DNA of 64,000 nt from Sporolactobacillus shoreicorticis (GCF_024125445.1 NZ_JAMXWM010000003.1:1-64000), one strand, 5' to 3'; positions 33,752 through 42,316 are shown, counted from the first letter of the stretch. A program made the numbers and translations. Notes: generated by a model from the letters alone, not told the origin.

Positions 33752-34891
33752 TTAATCATTCAATATTTCATAAATGTGACGAACTTCTTCTCTTGCATCA
33801 TTATCATACACGCCGGTTAGGTTCTTCTTACTTTTCAAATTATACCGATAACCTTGTCTTGTGATATTTCCATCTATTTCATAATCCTCTTGTTGATAAA
33901 TGCCATTTATTCCTCTCTTGTATCTCCCGAGTGCCACCAAAATGACTTTTTGTGCTCCTGCTTTGATTAATAAATTTCTGGCAGTCTCAAATGAAATACC
34001 ATTTGTAATATAGTCATCAAGAACACATACAACTTTTCCTTTAACTCTATAAAGATAAAATGGATTTAAAATTATGGAGTTGAAATGTTTAATACAGCCT
34101 TCTTTAATTCGGGTCGCGTATGGAGTATCATGGCTCCTATTTACTGAAGTATGTCTAATGAACAAGGGTTCTTTCATTCTTTTATTAGTTAAGTATCTGC
34201 ATCGTTCTTTTAACTCTTCCATCTCATTGTTGACTTTACCACTTGAAGTAGGAAAAATTCCCCATATATCTACATTTCTTAAATCTGAACTTTTCATTAC
34301 ACCTGAGATTAAATGAAAATACAGCGTATTAAAGTAACTTCTATCTCCACGTTTCAAAAGATTCTGAAATCCATCAAGAACTTCACGTTCAGTCGGTTCG
34401 ACATCCCAATTAAGAGTATTTGCTGAAGTTAATGCAAGTGTAGTAGTATTTGAATTAACTTTTAACTTAAAAAACCACTTTGTTTGATTGTCAATCAATT
34501 TAATTGCTTCTAATAATTTGCGAGGTGTTTTTAAAATAATGCCATAACGAGCTGGTTTTTCTTCCTGCTTTACACTCCAACCAGGATCAATAATTAATAT
34601 TTTTTTGTTGGCAGCTAATATTAAATCGTTATCGCTGCTTCCCACTAAAACAAAACTACTTGCATTCTCTTCAGTAACAATTTCTCGAATTTTCCAACGA
34701 TATGCACAAGCTATTTTAAAATCAAGCTGTTCTTTAAAGATATCTTTCATAGTATTTTTAGCATTGGTATTATGTGAAATTACAATTATCCTATGACCTT
34801 CTTCATTTAAACAGTTTAACAAATGCTTAATCCCAGCATACATATTATAATCCTCATCAAAAACTGTTAATCTACTCATAATTATGTACAA
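33752..34891 (-). CDS. HAD-like plus phosphoribosyltransferase protein
   Basis: About 379 residues. The N-terminal third (SRLTVFDEDYNMYAGIKHLL, then IIVISHN, LDFKIACAYRWK, LVGSSDNDLILAANKKILII) looks like a HAD-type Rossmann domain with the first Asp in FDED. The C-terminal part has a PRPP-binding signature VVCVLDDYITNGISFETARN, as in ComF-type phosphoribosyltransferases. TTG 34891 lies 9 bases after AAGGAG; the longer frame overlaps the dprA gene. It is 28 bases after the DprA stop, so the two form an operon. DprA-like plus PRTase pairs recur on genomic islands, and I infer a conflict or nucleotide-signalling role. Confidence 0.7.
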   Translation of the reverse strand: MYIIMSRLTVFDEDYNMYAGIKHLLNCLNEEGHRIIVISHNTNAKNTMKDIFKEQLDFKIACAYRWKIREIVTEENASSFVLVGSSDNDLILAANKKILIIDPGWSVKQEEKPARYGIILKTPRKLLEAIKLIDNQTKWFFKLKVNSNTTTLALTSANTLNWDVEPTEREVLDGFQNLLKRGDRSYFNTLYFHLISGVMKSSDLRNVDIWGIFPTSSGKVNNEMEELKERCRYLTNKRMKEPLFIRHTSVNRSHDTPYATRIKEGCIKHFNSIILNPFYLYRVKGKVVCVLDDYITNGISFETARNLLIKAGAQKVILVALGRYKRGINGIYQQEDYEIDGNITRQGYRYNLKSKKNLTGVYDNDAREEVRHIYEILND

Positions 34892-34919
34892 AGGTTCTCG
34901 CTCCTTTTTACAAAGCAAA

Positions 34920-35792
34920 TTAATTAAAAAGATCGTTTGGTTTTGTATATATTCTAGCGCTATTACTGGACAAAATTTTATTAATTCCAGTTGAATTATT
35001 ATCAAAACAAAAAATTGGCCTTTTTTGTTTAAATGCAAATCGTGCCGTATGCATAGTTCCACTTTTTTCTGAACATTCCGTTATTATAACTACATTACTA
35101 AGTCCAGAAATAATTCTGTTTCGATTTATATAATTTGTTTTTTTAAATACATTTTCAATTTTATAGTACTCACTAATCAAAAGACCCCCATTTTCAATTA
35201 TTTGGCTTGCATACTTTTTATGATGTTTAGGAGTAACATTTGTAATTGGGCTTGGTAGTACTGCTATCGTTTCTCCATTAGCATTTAATGTAGATATATG
35301 TGCTTGAATATCTGTTCCGTATGCAAGACCACTTGCAATCACAATATTAATTGTAACTAAGTCATTAACAACACTTTCAATTTGTTTTAAAGTGTTCAAT
35401 GCTGGATTTCTTGTACCTACTATGGAACAAATAAATTTATTCTCTAATAAATTTTTATTACCCTTCATAAAAATAAAGAAAGGGGGAGACGGAATATTTT
35501 TAAGTGCTTTAGGATAAAGACTTTCATAGTAAATATAATATTCAATATTTTCCTTAGAAAGCTTATCTAGTGTTTCCGAGATAGTTATCTTACTCTTCTC
35601 AATTAAATTTTGAGATGCTAGTAAATTAATATCTTTATCTGTAAAAATATCTTGTAAAAATTGTAACTCTAAAAAATTTCCTTTGAGCAGCTCAGTCAAT
35701 TGTTCTTCAGTCGTATTTCTATACAATTTACTGAGTGAGCTTAACGATAAGCCTAAATCGTAAAGAACAAAAAGAATCTCTTTTTTATTCAT
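34920..35792 (-). CDS. DprA/Smf-like DNA-processing protein
   Basis: 290 residues. The DprA Rossmann core has SIVGTRNPALNTLKQIESVV, IVIASGLAYGTDIQAHISTL, ETIAVLPSPI, LLISEY, NYINRNRIISGLSNVVIITE and SEKSGTMHTARFAFKQKRPI. Chromosomal DprA loads RecA on incoming DNA in transformation; this copy is AT-rich, lies on a mobile element and is paired with a phosphoribosyltransferase, so it is more likely a specialised paralogue binding a nucleotide or DNA in defence. The HTH-like N-terminal 70 residues are divergent. It is divergent in codon use from its chromosomal surroundings. Confidence 0.88.
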   Translation of the reverse strand: MNKKEILFVLYDLGLSLSSLSKLYRNTTEEQLTELLKGNFLELQFLQDIFTDKDINLLASQNLIEKSKITISETLDKLSKENIEYYIYYESLYPKALKNIPSPPFFIFMKGNKNLLENKFICSIVGTRNPALNTLKQIESVVNDLVTINIVIASGLAYGTDIQAHISTLNANGETIAVLPSPITNVTPKHHKKYASQIIENGGLLISEYYKIENVFKKTNYINRNRIISGLSNVVIITECSEKSGTMHTARFAFKQKRPIFCFDNNSTGINKILSSNSARIYTKPNDLFN

Positions 35793-35879
35793 AAAATCTC
35801 CTCTTTATATAGAAACATTAATAATAATAGGGGACCCTGTCAATCAGAAATGCTTTTTTTATTAAAATGTATATTGTAG

Positions 35880-37421
35880 CTAATTATTTGAAAACCTATA
35901 TTTTATGTCTATATGCCCATCGGGATGGACAAAGATCTTTTCAATAAGCGCCTGAAACGCTGGATAGAGATCTTCATCCGTTTTTTCGAGCATAGTGAAG
36001 GCTTTTTTTATATCTTTTATATGGACTGTTTCATCTGTTTCTTGATCAAGTAAGAACGATTGATCTTCCCACTTCTTAATGTTTTCGGCTATTTCCTGCC
36101 TCTCGAGTTCAAATTCACCTTTTGTGATTAATTCATCTTCAAGGTACATTTGAATGAGCTTTCTTTTCTTTATTTTTGCCTTTTTGATTTGATTTTTCAA
36201 GAGTTCAATTTTTTGTCCCCTCTTTTGATCTAAGTTATTTTTTAGATCAAATTGAATCTTCCTGCCCTCTTCTTTAAGACGTTCAATAATGAAGTTTCGG
36301 AAATCATTATAGGGGATGGGATCATGTTTCACGCAGCCATACTTCCCGGCGCGTCTATAGGCACTGCAACGCAGATAAGACCAAACAGTACGCCCACCTT
36401 TTTTTCTATTATAGTAAGAAGTCTCAATTACCATATTTGAGCCACACTCACTGCATACGGCCAATCCACGCAGTTCATTCCAAGGTGTTATTTTTTTCTT
36501 CGATTGCTTGTATGTTTTGCTGTTCGCTTTCTGCCATTCTTTAGTTGGAATTATTTTAGGATGCTGATCATAGTAAATATGCCATTTTTCCGGAGGATTC
36601 TGAATCTGTTTCTTTCTTCCGTTGATTTTAACCATTTCATAGCGATTTGAGACGACAACGCCGCAATAAGTGGGATTCTTTAATATCCGCTGCACAGTCG
36701 TGAGTTGCCACTTGTCTTTAAAACGCGGGCCAACAATAGTTCCTTCCGCTAATTCCTTGTTAAGCCGGTACATAATATTTTTCTGTCCCAAACCATGATG
36801 ATTATATAAATCAAAAATCATTCGGACTACTTTTGCTTCTTCCTCGTTAACGGCCAACTTCTTATTTTCGATTTTATAGCCAAATGCAGTCTTTCCCCCC
36901 CTGTATTCTCCACGCCTAATTTTAGCCGCAAAAGCTGCACTCGTGGATACAGAAATACTTTTGGGATACTGCGCTGCAAACATGGAGAACATTTCAAATT
37001 TCATGTCATTCTTGCCCTCTGTGAGACTATCATAGCCTTCTTCAATGGTTATGACGCGTACACGTGCAGAAATCAATACTTCCTTGATCTCAAGGGCGTC
37101 TTTCAAGTCTCTGGCCAATCTGCTGATTGACTTGAAGAGCACCATTCTTATTTCTCTTTTCCGCGCTTTTTCAAGAATCAAACGCATGGCTTTTCTGGCT
37201 AAGATCGTTGTTCCGGAAATTCCATCATCAAGAAGAATGCTGCTTTCATTCCATTCAAAATGGTGTTGATCGAGCCAGTTATGACAGATGTCAATTTGAT
37301 TTTCTAGAGAAGAAACCTGTTCATCTTTTTCCGTGGATACACGGCCATACACAATGTAAGGGTATTTATTGTAAGGGGTGATTTTTTCCTTACTCAATTC
37401 AGTGCGGTTGAAAATGTCCAA
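35880..37421 (-). CDS. Large serine recombinase of the gerE-intervening element
   Basis: About 513 residues. Resolvase domain (about 20-165): YIVYGRVSTEKDEQVSSLEN carries the nucleophile Ser in GRVST, followed by DDGISGTTILARKAMRLILE and FKSISRLARDLKDAL. The recombinase domain includes FGYKIENKKLAVNEEEAKVV and RILKNPTYCGVV. The zinc ribbon is LAVCSECGSNMV with two later Cys (LRCSAYRR, YGCVKHD). A coiled coil (about 390-470) precedes the C-terminus, GHIDIKYRFSNN. It cuts and rejoins attP/attB or attL/attR. TTG 37421 fits GAGGTG. A TATAAT lies at 37443-37448 on the minus strand. It is the element's excisase/integrase candidate. Confidence 0.93.
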   Translation of the reverse strand: MDIFNRTELSKEKITPYNKYPYIVYGRVSTEKDEQVSSLENQIDICHNWLDQHHFEWNESSILLDDGISGTTILARKAMRLILEKARKREIRMVLFKSISRLARDLKDALEIKEVLISARVRVITIEEGYDSLTEGKNDMKFEMFSMFAAQYPKSISVSTSAAFAAKIRRGEYRGGKTAFGYKIENKKLAVNEEEAKVVRMIFDLYNHHGLGQKNIMYRLNKELAEGTIVGPRFKDKWQLTTVQRILKNPTYCGVVVSNRYEMVKINGRKKQIQNPPEKWHIYYDQHPKIIPTKEWQKANSKTYKQSKKKITPWNELRGLAVCSECGSNMVIETSYYNRKKGGRTVWSYLRCSAYRRAGKYGCVKHDPIPYNDFRNFIIERLKEEGRKIQFDLKNNLDQKRGQKIELLKNQIKKAKIKKRKLIQMYLEDELITKGEFELERQEIAENIKKWEDQSFLLDQETDETVHIKDIKKAFTMLEKTDEDLYPAFQALIEKIFVHPDGHIDIKYRFSNN

Positions 37422-37556
37422 TATCACATCACCTCTATACACATTATACAGAGAAATGCGCGAAAATAGAACATATATTCGTTAATTGATTATTAACAAT
37501 AATTTATTAGTGACGATATAAAATATATATGACGTGCAAGAAAAGGATGATAGATA

Positions 37557-38330
37557 GTGACCACAAAAATAGCCTGTTACGGTAGTTGTGCGACAAGAGA
37601 TAATTTTAATTCTTTAATGAATCCTAATTACAAAGAAAAGTATCAATGCGTTGTTACATCAGAACATTCATCAATTATCAGTGTAGTTAGTTCAAAAATC
37701 GAATTTAATATGAATGATCTTGATAACTTAGAAAAAGAGTATTATCGGTGGCTAATCAAAACAGACCTTGAAAAAACTTTTCTTACAGATTTGTTTTTAG
37801 AGCAGCCAGATGTACTCATTCTGGACTTTTTTCCAGATGTCTATTTTGGAGTTATTTATCTAAATGGACGGTTTATGACAAATCATGTATGGCACTTACC
37901 AAAAACAACATTTTATAAAAATATGAAAGAACGAGCAGTGCTTACATTAGCAAATCAAAGTGAACAATATATTAAACTGTGGGCTGCTTCTTTCAAAAAA
38001 TTTATGTACTTAATACGTGAAAAATTACCAAATTGCAAAATACTGGTTAATAAAGTGCGATTTGTTGCTAAAATTATCGATCAAAACAATTCAATTTCTC
38101 TTGATCCAAATGCGGAAACATTGATGAAATATAATCAACTGTGGGAATTTCTTGATGAATATGCAATCAAAAATTACGGTCTCGAATTTATCGATGTAGA
38201 TTATGCCGATGTTTATATTCCTACAAAGCATAAATTATGGAATCCTTGGTATTTACACTATACAGATACCTATTACCATCTCTTTCTACAGGAACTTAAT
38301 AAGATTATGTTCAGTAATGTGAATCGCTAA
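37557..38330 (+). CDS. DUF6270 (SGNH-like) protein
   Basis: 257 residues starting at GTG 37557 behind AAAAGGATG. The opening KIACYGSCATRDNF has the Gly-Ser-Cys-x-x-Arg-Asp block typical of DUF6270, an SGNH-hydrolase-like family found at cell-surface polysaccharide loci. Further conserved-looking parts are DVLILDFFPDVYFGV and, near the end, HKLWNPWYLHYTDTYYHLFL with a possible catalytic His. The function is unproven; an esterase or acyl transfer on a surface glycan is possible. AT-rich cargo of the element, divergent from the recombinase. Confidence 0.75.
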   Translation: MTTKIACYGSCATRDNFNSLMNPNYKEKYQCVVTSEHSSIISVVSSKIEFNMNDLDNLEKEYYRWLIKTDLEKTFLTDLFLEQPDVLILDFFPDVYFGVIYLNGRFMTNHVWHLPKTTFYKNMKERAVLTLANQSEQYIKLWAASFKKFMYLIREKLPNCKILVNKVRFVAKIIDQNNSISLDPNAETLMKYNQLWEFLDEYAIKNYGLEFIDVDYADVYIPTKHKLWNPWYLHYTDTYYHLFLQELNKIMFSNVNR

Positions 38331-38338
38331 ACGATTTA

Positions 38339-38947
38339 TTATTTAAAGTAATTTTTAACGCTTGCAGCCGTTGCTAATACTTCATTCACATACCAATCCG
38401 CATGATTATAATGCCAAATTGCTTTTCTCACATTTGTTTTATATCCATTCGCTGAAAGATACCGTGCAGCTGAATAGATTGCATCTGTGATGTCCCACGG
38501 ACTTGTCTGTCCGTCTCCGTTACCATCTACACCATATGCAGCGAAAGTCGCAGGCATGAACTGCATGTGGCCAATTGCGCCAACAGGAGATATCATTTTT
38601 TTAATGCTTGAAAAGTGCGTTTCAATGGAGTGAATCGCGGCCAACACTTGCCAATCCACGCCGTAACGCTGCCCGGCTGCTTTATAAATGGGTACATATT
38701 CACGTGGCACCTTCTCGCCCGGCTGTAGCTGAGCAGCGGCAAAAGAAAATTCTGCATAATTTTGTACAAGCGATTGTCCATTATTGATCTTTTCAGGCTC
38801 TTGGATTAGATCAATCGCTTTTTGATATGCAGCTGCATAACGAGTATTGAACGTACTTTGCAGTTTGTCATGATTCGAAAACATGAAAATGGTTGGCACC
38901 CAACAGCGATCATTCATAAGATGGGCAGGAATCGTTTTCGCTGGCAT
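38339..38947 (-). CDS. Lytic transglycosylase (SLT/MltB-like), no signal peptide
   Basis: 202 residues. The catalytic domain begins at about residue 85: YVPIYKAAGQRYGVDWQVLA, then AIHSIETHFSS with catalytic Glu, SPVGAIGHMQFMPATFAAYG, DGNGDGQTSPWDITDAIYSA and AARYLSANGYKTNVRKAIWH. The family cleaves the glycan of peptidoglycan. The N-terminal 80 residues are unrelated and lack a signal peptide, which fits cytoplasmic release or a phage-type role. GGAAGGG precedes ATG 38947. In skin-like and phage elements such enzymes help DNA transfer or lysis; here it may only be cargo. Confidence 0.85.
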   Translation of the reverse strand: MPAKTIPAHLMNDRCWVPTIFMFSNHDKLQSTFNTRYAAAYQKAIDLIQEPEKINNGQSLVQNYAEFSFAAAQLQPGEKVPREYVPIYKAAGQRYGVDWQVLAAIHSIETHFSSIKKMISPVGAIGHMQFMPATFAAYGVDGNGDGQTSPWDITDAIYSAARYLSANGYKTNVRKAIWHYNHADWYVNEVLATAASVKNYFK

Positions 38948-39010
38948 ACTGCTTGCCCTTCCTAGAACTTGTCCTTTTTATTTCCAAAAAAACTAGCCAA
39001 TCGGCCAGTA

Positions 39011-39145
39011 TTAATAATTGCTTACAGCCAGTTCTTTATCTTTATTGAAATAAGGCTCAAACGCTTTGCGAAAACATTCCTCTTTCGGCTCAGTACCATA
39101 AATCACCTTGTCAATGCGGAGAATTGTTTTCTTCTTTTTCTGCAT
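39011..39145 (-). CDS. 44-residue basic protein
   Basis: ATG 39145 after GAGGTGATCAC opens a 44-residue frame: MQKKKKTILRIDKVIYGTEP, then KEECFRKAFEPYFNKDKELA and VSNY. It is charged and probably soluble. It lies between the transglycosylase and the XRE gene in the same direction. I recognise no family; a good ribosome site and protein-like composition support it. Confidence 0.5.
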   Translation of the reverse strand: MQKKKKTILRIDKVIYGTEPKEECFRKAFEPYFNKDKELAVSNY

Positions 39146-39202
39146 GTGATCACCTCACTTTCCACGTTATGCCGATGGGACAGATGGACTGCCCACTAAA
39201 AT

Positions 39203-39225
39203 ATGTGTCATTTCGTTACTTTAAA
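39203..39225 (+). repeat. Left copy of a 23-bp inverted repeat flanking an XRE gene
   Basis: ATGTGTCAT, two variable bases, CGTTACTTTAAA. It matches the reverse complement of 39421-39443 at 21 of 23 positions and contains the stop codon of the XRE gene. Confidence 0.8.
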
Positions 39226-39408
39226 ATTCAAAAAAATAATCCAGTTAAAATTCAATTCCATTGCAATCATCTGTGCTACCTTCACACTTTGGTTTCTCCT
39301 TCCGCTCTCAATCATTGTGTAATATGCTCGTTGAATATGCGCTCTTGAAGCAATTTCTTCTTGTGTTAACCCCAAGAATTCTCGCTTACTTCTGAGCCAT
39401 TCCCTCAA
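39208..39408 (-). CDS. XRE-family small regulator
   Basis: 66 residues, a single HTH domain: REWLRSKREFLGLTQEEIAS then RAHIQRAYYTMIESGRRNQS and VKVAQMIAMELNFNWIIFLN. It starts at TTG 39408 behind AAAGGAGG with 8-base spacing. The last codons lie within an inverted repeat whose partner is just upstream of the gene. It faces the divergent XRE gene at 39589, an arrangement like a phage repressor/anti-repressor switch. Confidence 0.88.
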   Translation of the reverse strand: MREWLRSKREFLGLTQEEIASRAHIQRAYYTMIESGRRNQSVKVAQMIAMELNFNWIIFLNFKVTK

Positions 39409-39420
39409 TTATGTTCCTCC

Positions 39421-39443
39421 TTTAAAGTAACGGTATGACACAT
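39421..39443 (-). repeat. Right copy of the 23-bp inverted repeat
   Basis: TTTAAAGTAACG, two variable bases, ATGACACAT, inverted relative to 39203-39225. It lies between the XRE ribosome site and its promoter region. Related half-motifs (AGTAACG and GTGTC-N5-GACAC) recur at 39460-39510, so these may be operators. Confidence 0.8.
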
Positions 39444-39588
39444 CTTGTTTTAAATTATAGTAACGATTAGTTACATTGTTAATAATTATTGTGTCTTTAT
39501 GACACATTTATTTAAAGCAATCAAATATTAACTTAAAATTAGTATTAATGGACGGTTTCTTGTACCAGTTCTAAGGAGATGGCGTGTC

Positions 39589-39915
39589 ATGCTTAAAGAC
39601 CAATTAACAAGATTAAGAAAATCTAGAGGAAAAACACAAGAAGATATTGCAAAAATTTTAGGTATCACTCGTCCCGCGTACACTGCCTACGAAATTGGGA
39701 CTAGGCAACCAGACTACGAATCACTTATTAAATTAGCAAAGTATTTTGATGTCACTATTGATTATCTGCTGACAGGAGAAAAAGAAGAAACTGAAAGCAA
39801 CCCTAACTTATTTTTCTTCGATATGGGAGGGTTAACAAAAGAAGAGATTGAAGACATAAAAAGCCACTACAAGTATGTAAAATGGAAGTCAAAGCACGGG
39901 GGAAAGAATGAGTGA
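39589..39915 (+). CDS. XRE-family regulator (Cro/CI type)
   Basis: 108 residues. HTH at residues 5-60: LTRLRKSRGKTQEDIAKILG, ITRPAYTAYEIGTRQPDYES, and LAKYFDVTIDYLLTGE, a classic ImmR/Cro module. The C-terminal 45 residues are acidic and then basic. It overlaps the next gene by 4 bases (GTGA), so it is co-transcribed with the Mrr-type nuclease. Immediately downstream lies a decayed ImmA/IrrE gene; ImmR-ImmA pairs control ICEBs1-like elements, so this may once have been the element's master repressor. Confidence 0.92.
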   Translation: MLKDQLTRLRKSRGKTQEDIAKILGITRPAYTAYEIGTRQPDYESLIKLAKYFDVTIDYLLTGEKEETESNPNLFFFDMGGLTKEEIEDIKSHYKYVKWKSKHGGKNE

Positions 39916-40544
39916 ATCAAAAACAAAGAAGAAGTATTATTGAAGCTGTAAAAATTGTTTTGTTATTGGCTTTTTTAGCATATACATTATTAAATCGATT
40001 AAGTTTACAATACTTAATTGCCAGTCTCATTATTCCGCAATTAGTTGCGATGATTTTAAGCATGATCCTTCCAAAAGCAACAAGCAAGAAGCAAAATTTA
40101 CAAAAAAAGAAAAGTACTGCAAACAAAATCTCTATTTCTAAGAGTAGACAGTTACCAGATAAAGAAATTCTTAAATTACCCCTACATAAAATTTCAGCTA
40201 GAGAATTAGAACGTCTTTGTTATCTATACTATAAATCTAAAGGCTATAAAAATTTTGAAACGCGCAAAGGCAGCGACGGAGGAATTGACATTGTTTATGA
40301 ACATCCTCGTAACGGAAAAACTGCCGTACAAATAAAACATTATTTAGGATCTCAAAAGCAAATACCCGTAATGCAAATTCGGGAATTGAACTCAAGCAAA
40401 AGAAACTATCATTGCGTTTACTCAGAATTTATCACAACCTCTCGATTCTCTCTTCCTGCACGACAAGAAAGGCCTGTCAGCATGACATTCAGAGATATCA
40501 CTTGGTTTGAAAAAGAAATAATTCCTTGGATGAAAAAGAGTTAA
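39912..40544 (+). CDS. Membrane-anchored Mrr-type restriction endonuclease-like protein
   Basis: 210 residues. Two hydrophobic helices at about 10-28 and 33-54 are followed by a Lys-rich linker. The Mrr_cat domain then has ISARELERLCYLYYKSKGYK, the catalytic block RKGSDGGIDIVYEHPRNGKT and AVQIKHYLGSQKQIPVMQIR (Asp then Gln-x-Lys of the PD-(D/E)XK fold). It probably cleaves foreign or modified DNA near the membrane. It is coupled to the XRE regulator by a 4-base overlap. The membrane anchor plus nuclease design is seen in several defence proteins. Confidence 0.85.
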   Translation: MNQKQRRSIIEAVKIVLLLAFLAYTLLNRLSLQYLIASLIIPQLVAMILSMILPKATSKKQNLQKKKSTANKISISKSRQLPDKEILKLPLHKISARELERLCYLYYKSKGYKNFETRKGSDGGIDIVYEHPRNGKTAVQIKHYLGSQKQIPVMQIRELNSSKRNYHCVYSEFITTSRFSLPARQERPVSMTFRDITWFEKEIIPWMKKS

Positions 40545-40616
40545 AGTTAAGAAACATTAGAACACATGTTCTTGTTTTTGTTGAAAAAGAAAGAGTGGTC
40601 TATATAATAGTTTGAG

Positions 40617-41068
40617 GTGGTTATTTTGAACTATTATTATCGTACTCTTACATTGGATCAATGCGTATCTAAACTATTAATTGATATGGGCATACATAAT
40701 CCACATGAAATTAGCGAAGAACTTATTTGCGATAAATTGGGCATTCAACTTACTTATTCATGTCGCAGAAGTTATTCTACTGATAAAGATGACTTCAAAT
40801 TAATAAACATTGATACTCGCTTACCAAAAGACAAACAAAGAGAAGCATTCTTTCATAAGCTATGCCACATATTAAGGCATTCAGGCAATCAACTAAATGG
40901 AATGCGGCCATCCCACTACATATGATGGACTCAATCAATCTGAACAGCCCCATGCTCTTACAAGAGGCTTCTGCTACATTTCAGGTATCAGTTGAATTGT
41001 GTAAACATAGATTCGACCAACTAAAGCAGAATCATCTAGCTGAACAACGAACAGCCTTACTAAAGTAA
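40617..41068 (+). pseudogene. ImmA/IrrE-type metallopeptidase, decayed
   Basis: The first frame (TTG start near 40626, after GAGGTGG) has LDQCVSKLLIDMGIHNPHEI, ICDKLGIQLTY and AFFHKLCHILRHSGNQL, where the zinc motif His-Glu-x-x-His has become His-Lys-x-x-His. A frameshift after about 40915 stops it early; the C-terminal part (LLQEASATFQVSVELCKHRF, DQLKQNHLAEQ) continues in another frame to 41068. The lost Glu is the catalytic base, so it cannot be an active peptidase. It sits where ImmA would be relative to the XRE repressor. Confidence 0.75.
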
Positions 41069-41080
41069 TTATTTAAATAA

Positions 41081-41106
41081 AGCAGACAGGACTTCCCCAG
41101 TCTGCT
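41081..41106 (+). terminator. Hairpin terminator after the ImmA/IrrE remnant
   Basis: GCAGAC (41082-41087) pairs with GTCTGC (41100-41105) over a 12-base loop, followed by TTATACTTAT. An att-like arm begins 6 bases later, as at the right end of the element. Confidence 0.6.
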
Positions 41107-41111
41107 TATAC

Positions 41112-41134
41112 TTATCCGCAATGACTATGCACCG
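41112..41134. other. Internal att-like arm
   Basis: TTATCCGCAAT-GA-CTATGCA-CCG matches the left attP arm at 44343-44365 (TTATCCGCAAT-AA-GTATGCA-CCG) in 20 of 23 positions and in the same orientation. The core GTGTT is not conserved after it. Like the true end, it lies just after a terminator hairpin. Confidence 0.7.
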
Positions 41135-41319
41135 CTTAAAAAAATTCTTCTCTCGTCCGATAAAGAGATAAGATGACTTATAATTATTGTGGTATTTTTT
41201 GGTAGACTTAATATGAATAACCCCTATTAAAAATTTAATTACCTCAATATCATGCAATCTTAATCACCATCTTTTAAGTTATTTTCTATATTCTTAAAAA
41301 AAAATGGGGTCGATACCTA

Positions 41320-42234
41320 ATGGATGAATTTTCACGAGCATTTTATGAAGCAAAATTTGAAAATGCTTTTTACAGAAAAAAAGAAAATGAGTTTCAAGAT
41401 TTCTTTTCATTAATCATGGGACTTAATTATAGAGGAGACTTTATGCAATGTAAACCCTGGGGGAAAATTGGTGATAGAAAAAACGATGGTTATATAAAAA
41501 ATAGTAAAACACTATTTCAAGTTTATGCACCTGAAAGAATAATAGAAAATAATTGGATCAAAAAAATTAATGATGATTTTAATGGTTGCCTTCCATATTG
41601 GAAGGAATATTTTAATACTTGGATATTTGTACACAATCAAGAGCAACTATCACCTAATATAATTAACACTCTTTTAATTTTAGCTAAATCACATCCTGAT
41701 ATCTCTATTATTAACTGGGGATTCTTTGACCTTAGAGACAAGTTATTTAGCTTGCATGACCAAGATATTGAACTTATTTTAGGACATGTTCCCAGCAAAA
41801 AGAACTTCACTAATCTAAAATTTGAAGCAATTGAACCCGTAATTGCATCAATTGCCTATAAAGAAAATCCTCCAGAAAGTGAACTAGTTCCTGTACCAAA
41901 AGATAAACTATATATTAATGGATTCTCTCCAGCAATAGAAACAGTGATCACTATTGGTATGTTAAGAACTCCTTTAGTTAAAAAATATTTTAATTATTGC
42001 AGTGATTCAGGCTTGGGTGACAAGATAGCTGGTACTCTAAATGAGAAATATAAAGAATTTAAGGAACATAACTTAAATAGTGTGGAAATTTACAATGAGT
42101 TATTGAATTTTATCATGGGAAGCCATTCATTTTCAGATACTGATCATCTTGCTGCAGCGTATACTGTTTTATCTTATTATTTTGAAAATTGTACTATATT
42201 CGAAAAAACAAAGTCTGAAATTGCTAGTAGCTGA
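41320..42234 (+). CDS. ABC-3C system nuclease-like component
   Basis: 304 residues, AT-rich. The N-terminal region has a restriction-endonuclease-like core: FYRKKENEFQDFFSLIMGLN, then CKPWGKIGDRKNDGYIKNSK with the acidic ligand and TLFQVYAPERI (Gln-x-Tyr). The C-terminal half is helical (GDKIAGTLNEKYKEFKEHNL; SFSDTDHLAAAYTVLSYYFE). This matches the variable effector proteins of ABC-three-component systems, which always accompany a small middle protein and a DUF2326 ATPase, as here. It is probably the toxic or DNA-targeting effector of an anti-phage system. First gene of the operon. Confidence 0.8.
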   Translation: MDEFSRAFYEAKFENAFYRKKENEFQDFFSLIMGLNYRGDFMQCKPWGKIGDRKNDGYIKNSKTLFQVYAPERIIENNWIKKINDDFNGCLPYWKEYFNTWIFVHNQEQLSPNIINTLLILAKSHPDISIINWGFFDLRDKLFSLHDQDIELILGHVPSKKNFTNLKFEAIEPVIASIAYKENPPESELVPVPKDKLYINGFSPAIETVITIGMLRTPLVKKYFNYCSDSGLGDKIAGTLNEKYKEFKEHNLNSVEIYNELLNFIMGSHSFSDTDHLAAAYTVLSYYFENCTIFEKTKSEIASS

Positions 42235-42316
42235 TGCATTTCCTAACATTGACTGTAGGAAAAAAATAAGACATAATCTATAAAGAACATACATTCTATA
42301 CATTGGAGAGAATTAG

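Noticed and set aside
41069-41257. 62-residue minus-strand ORF
   Set aside because: It spans the terminator hairpin and the att-like arm and has no good ribosome site.
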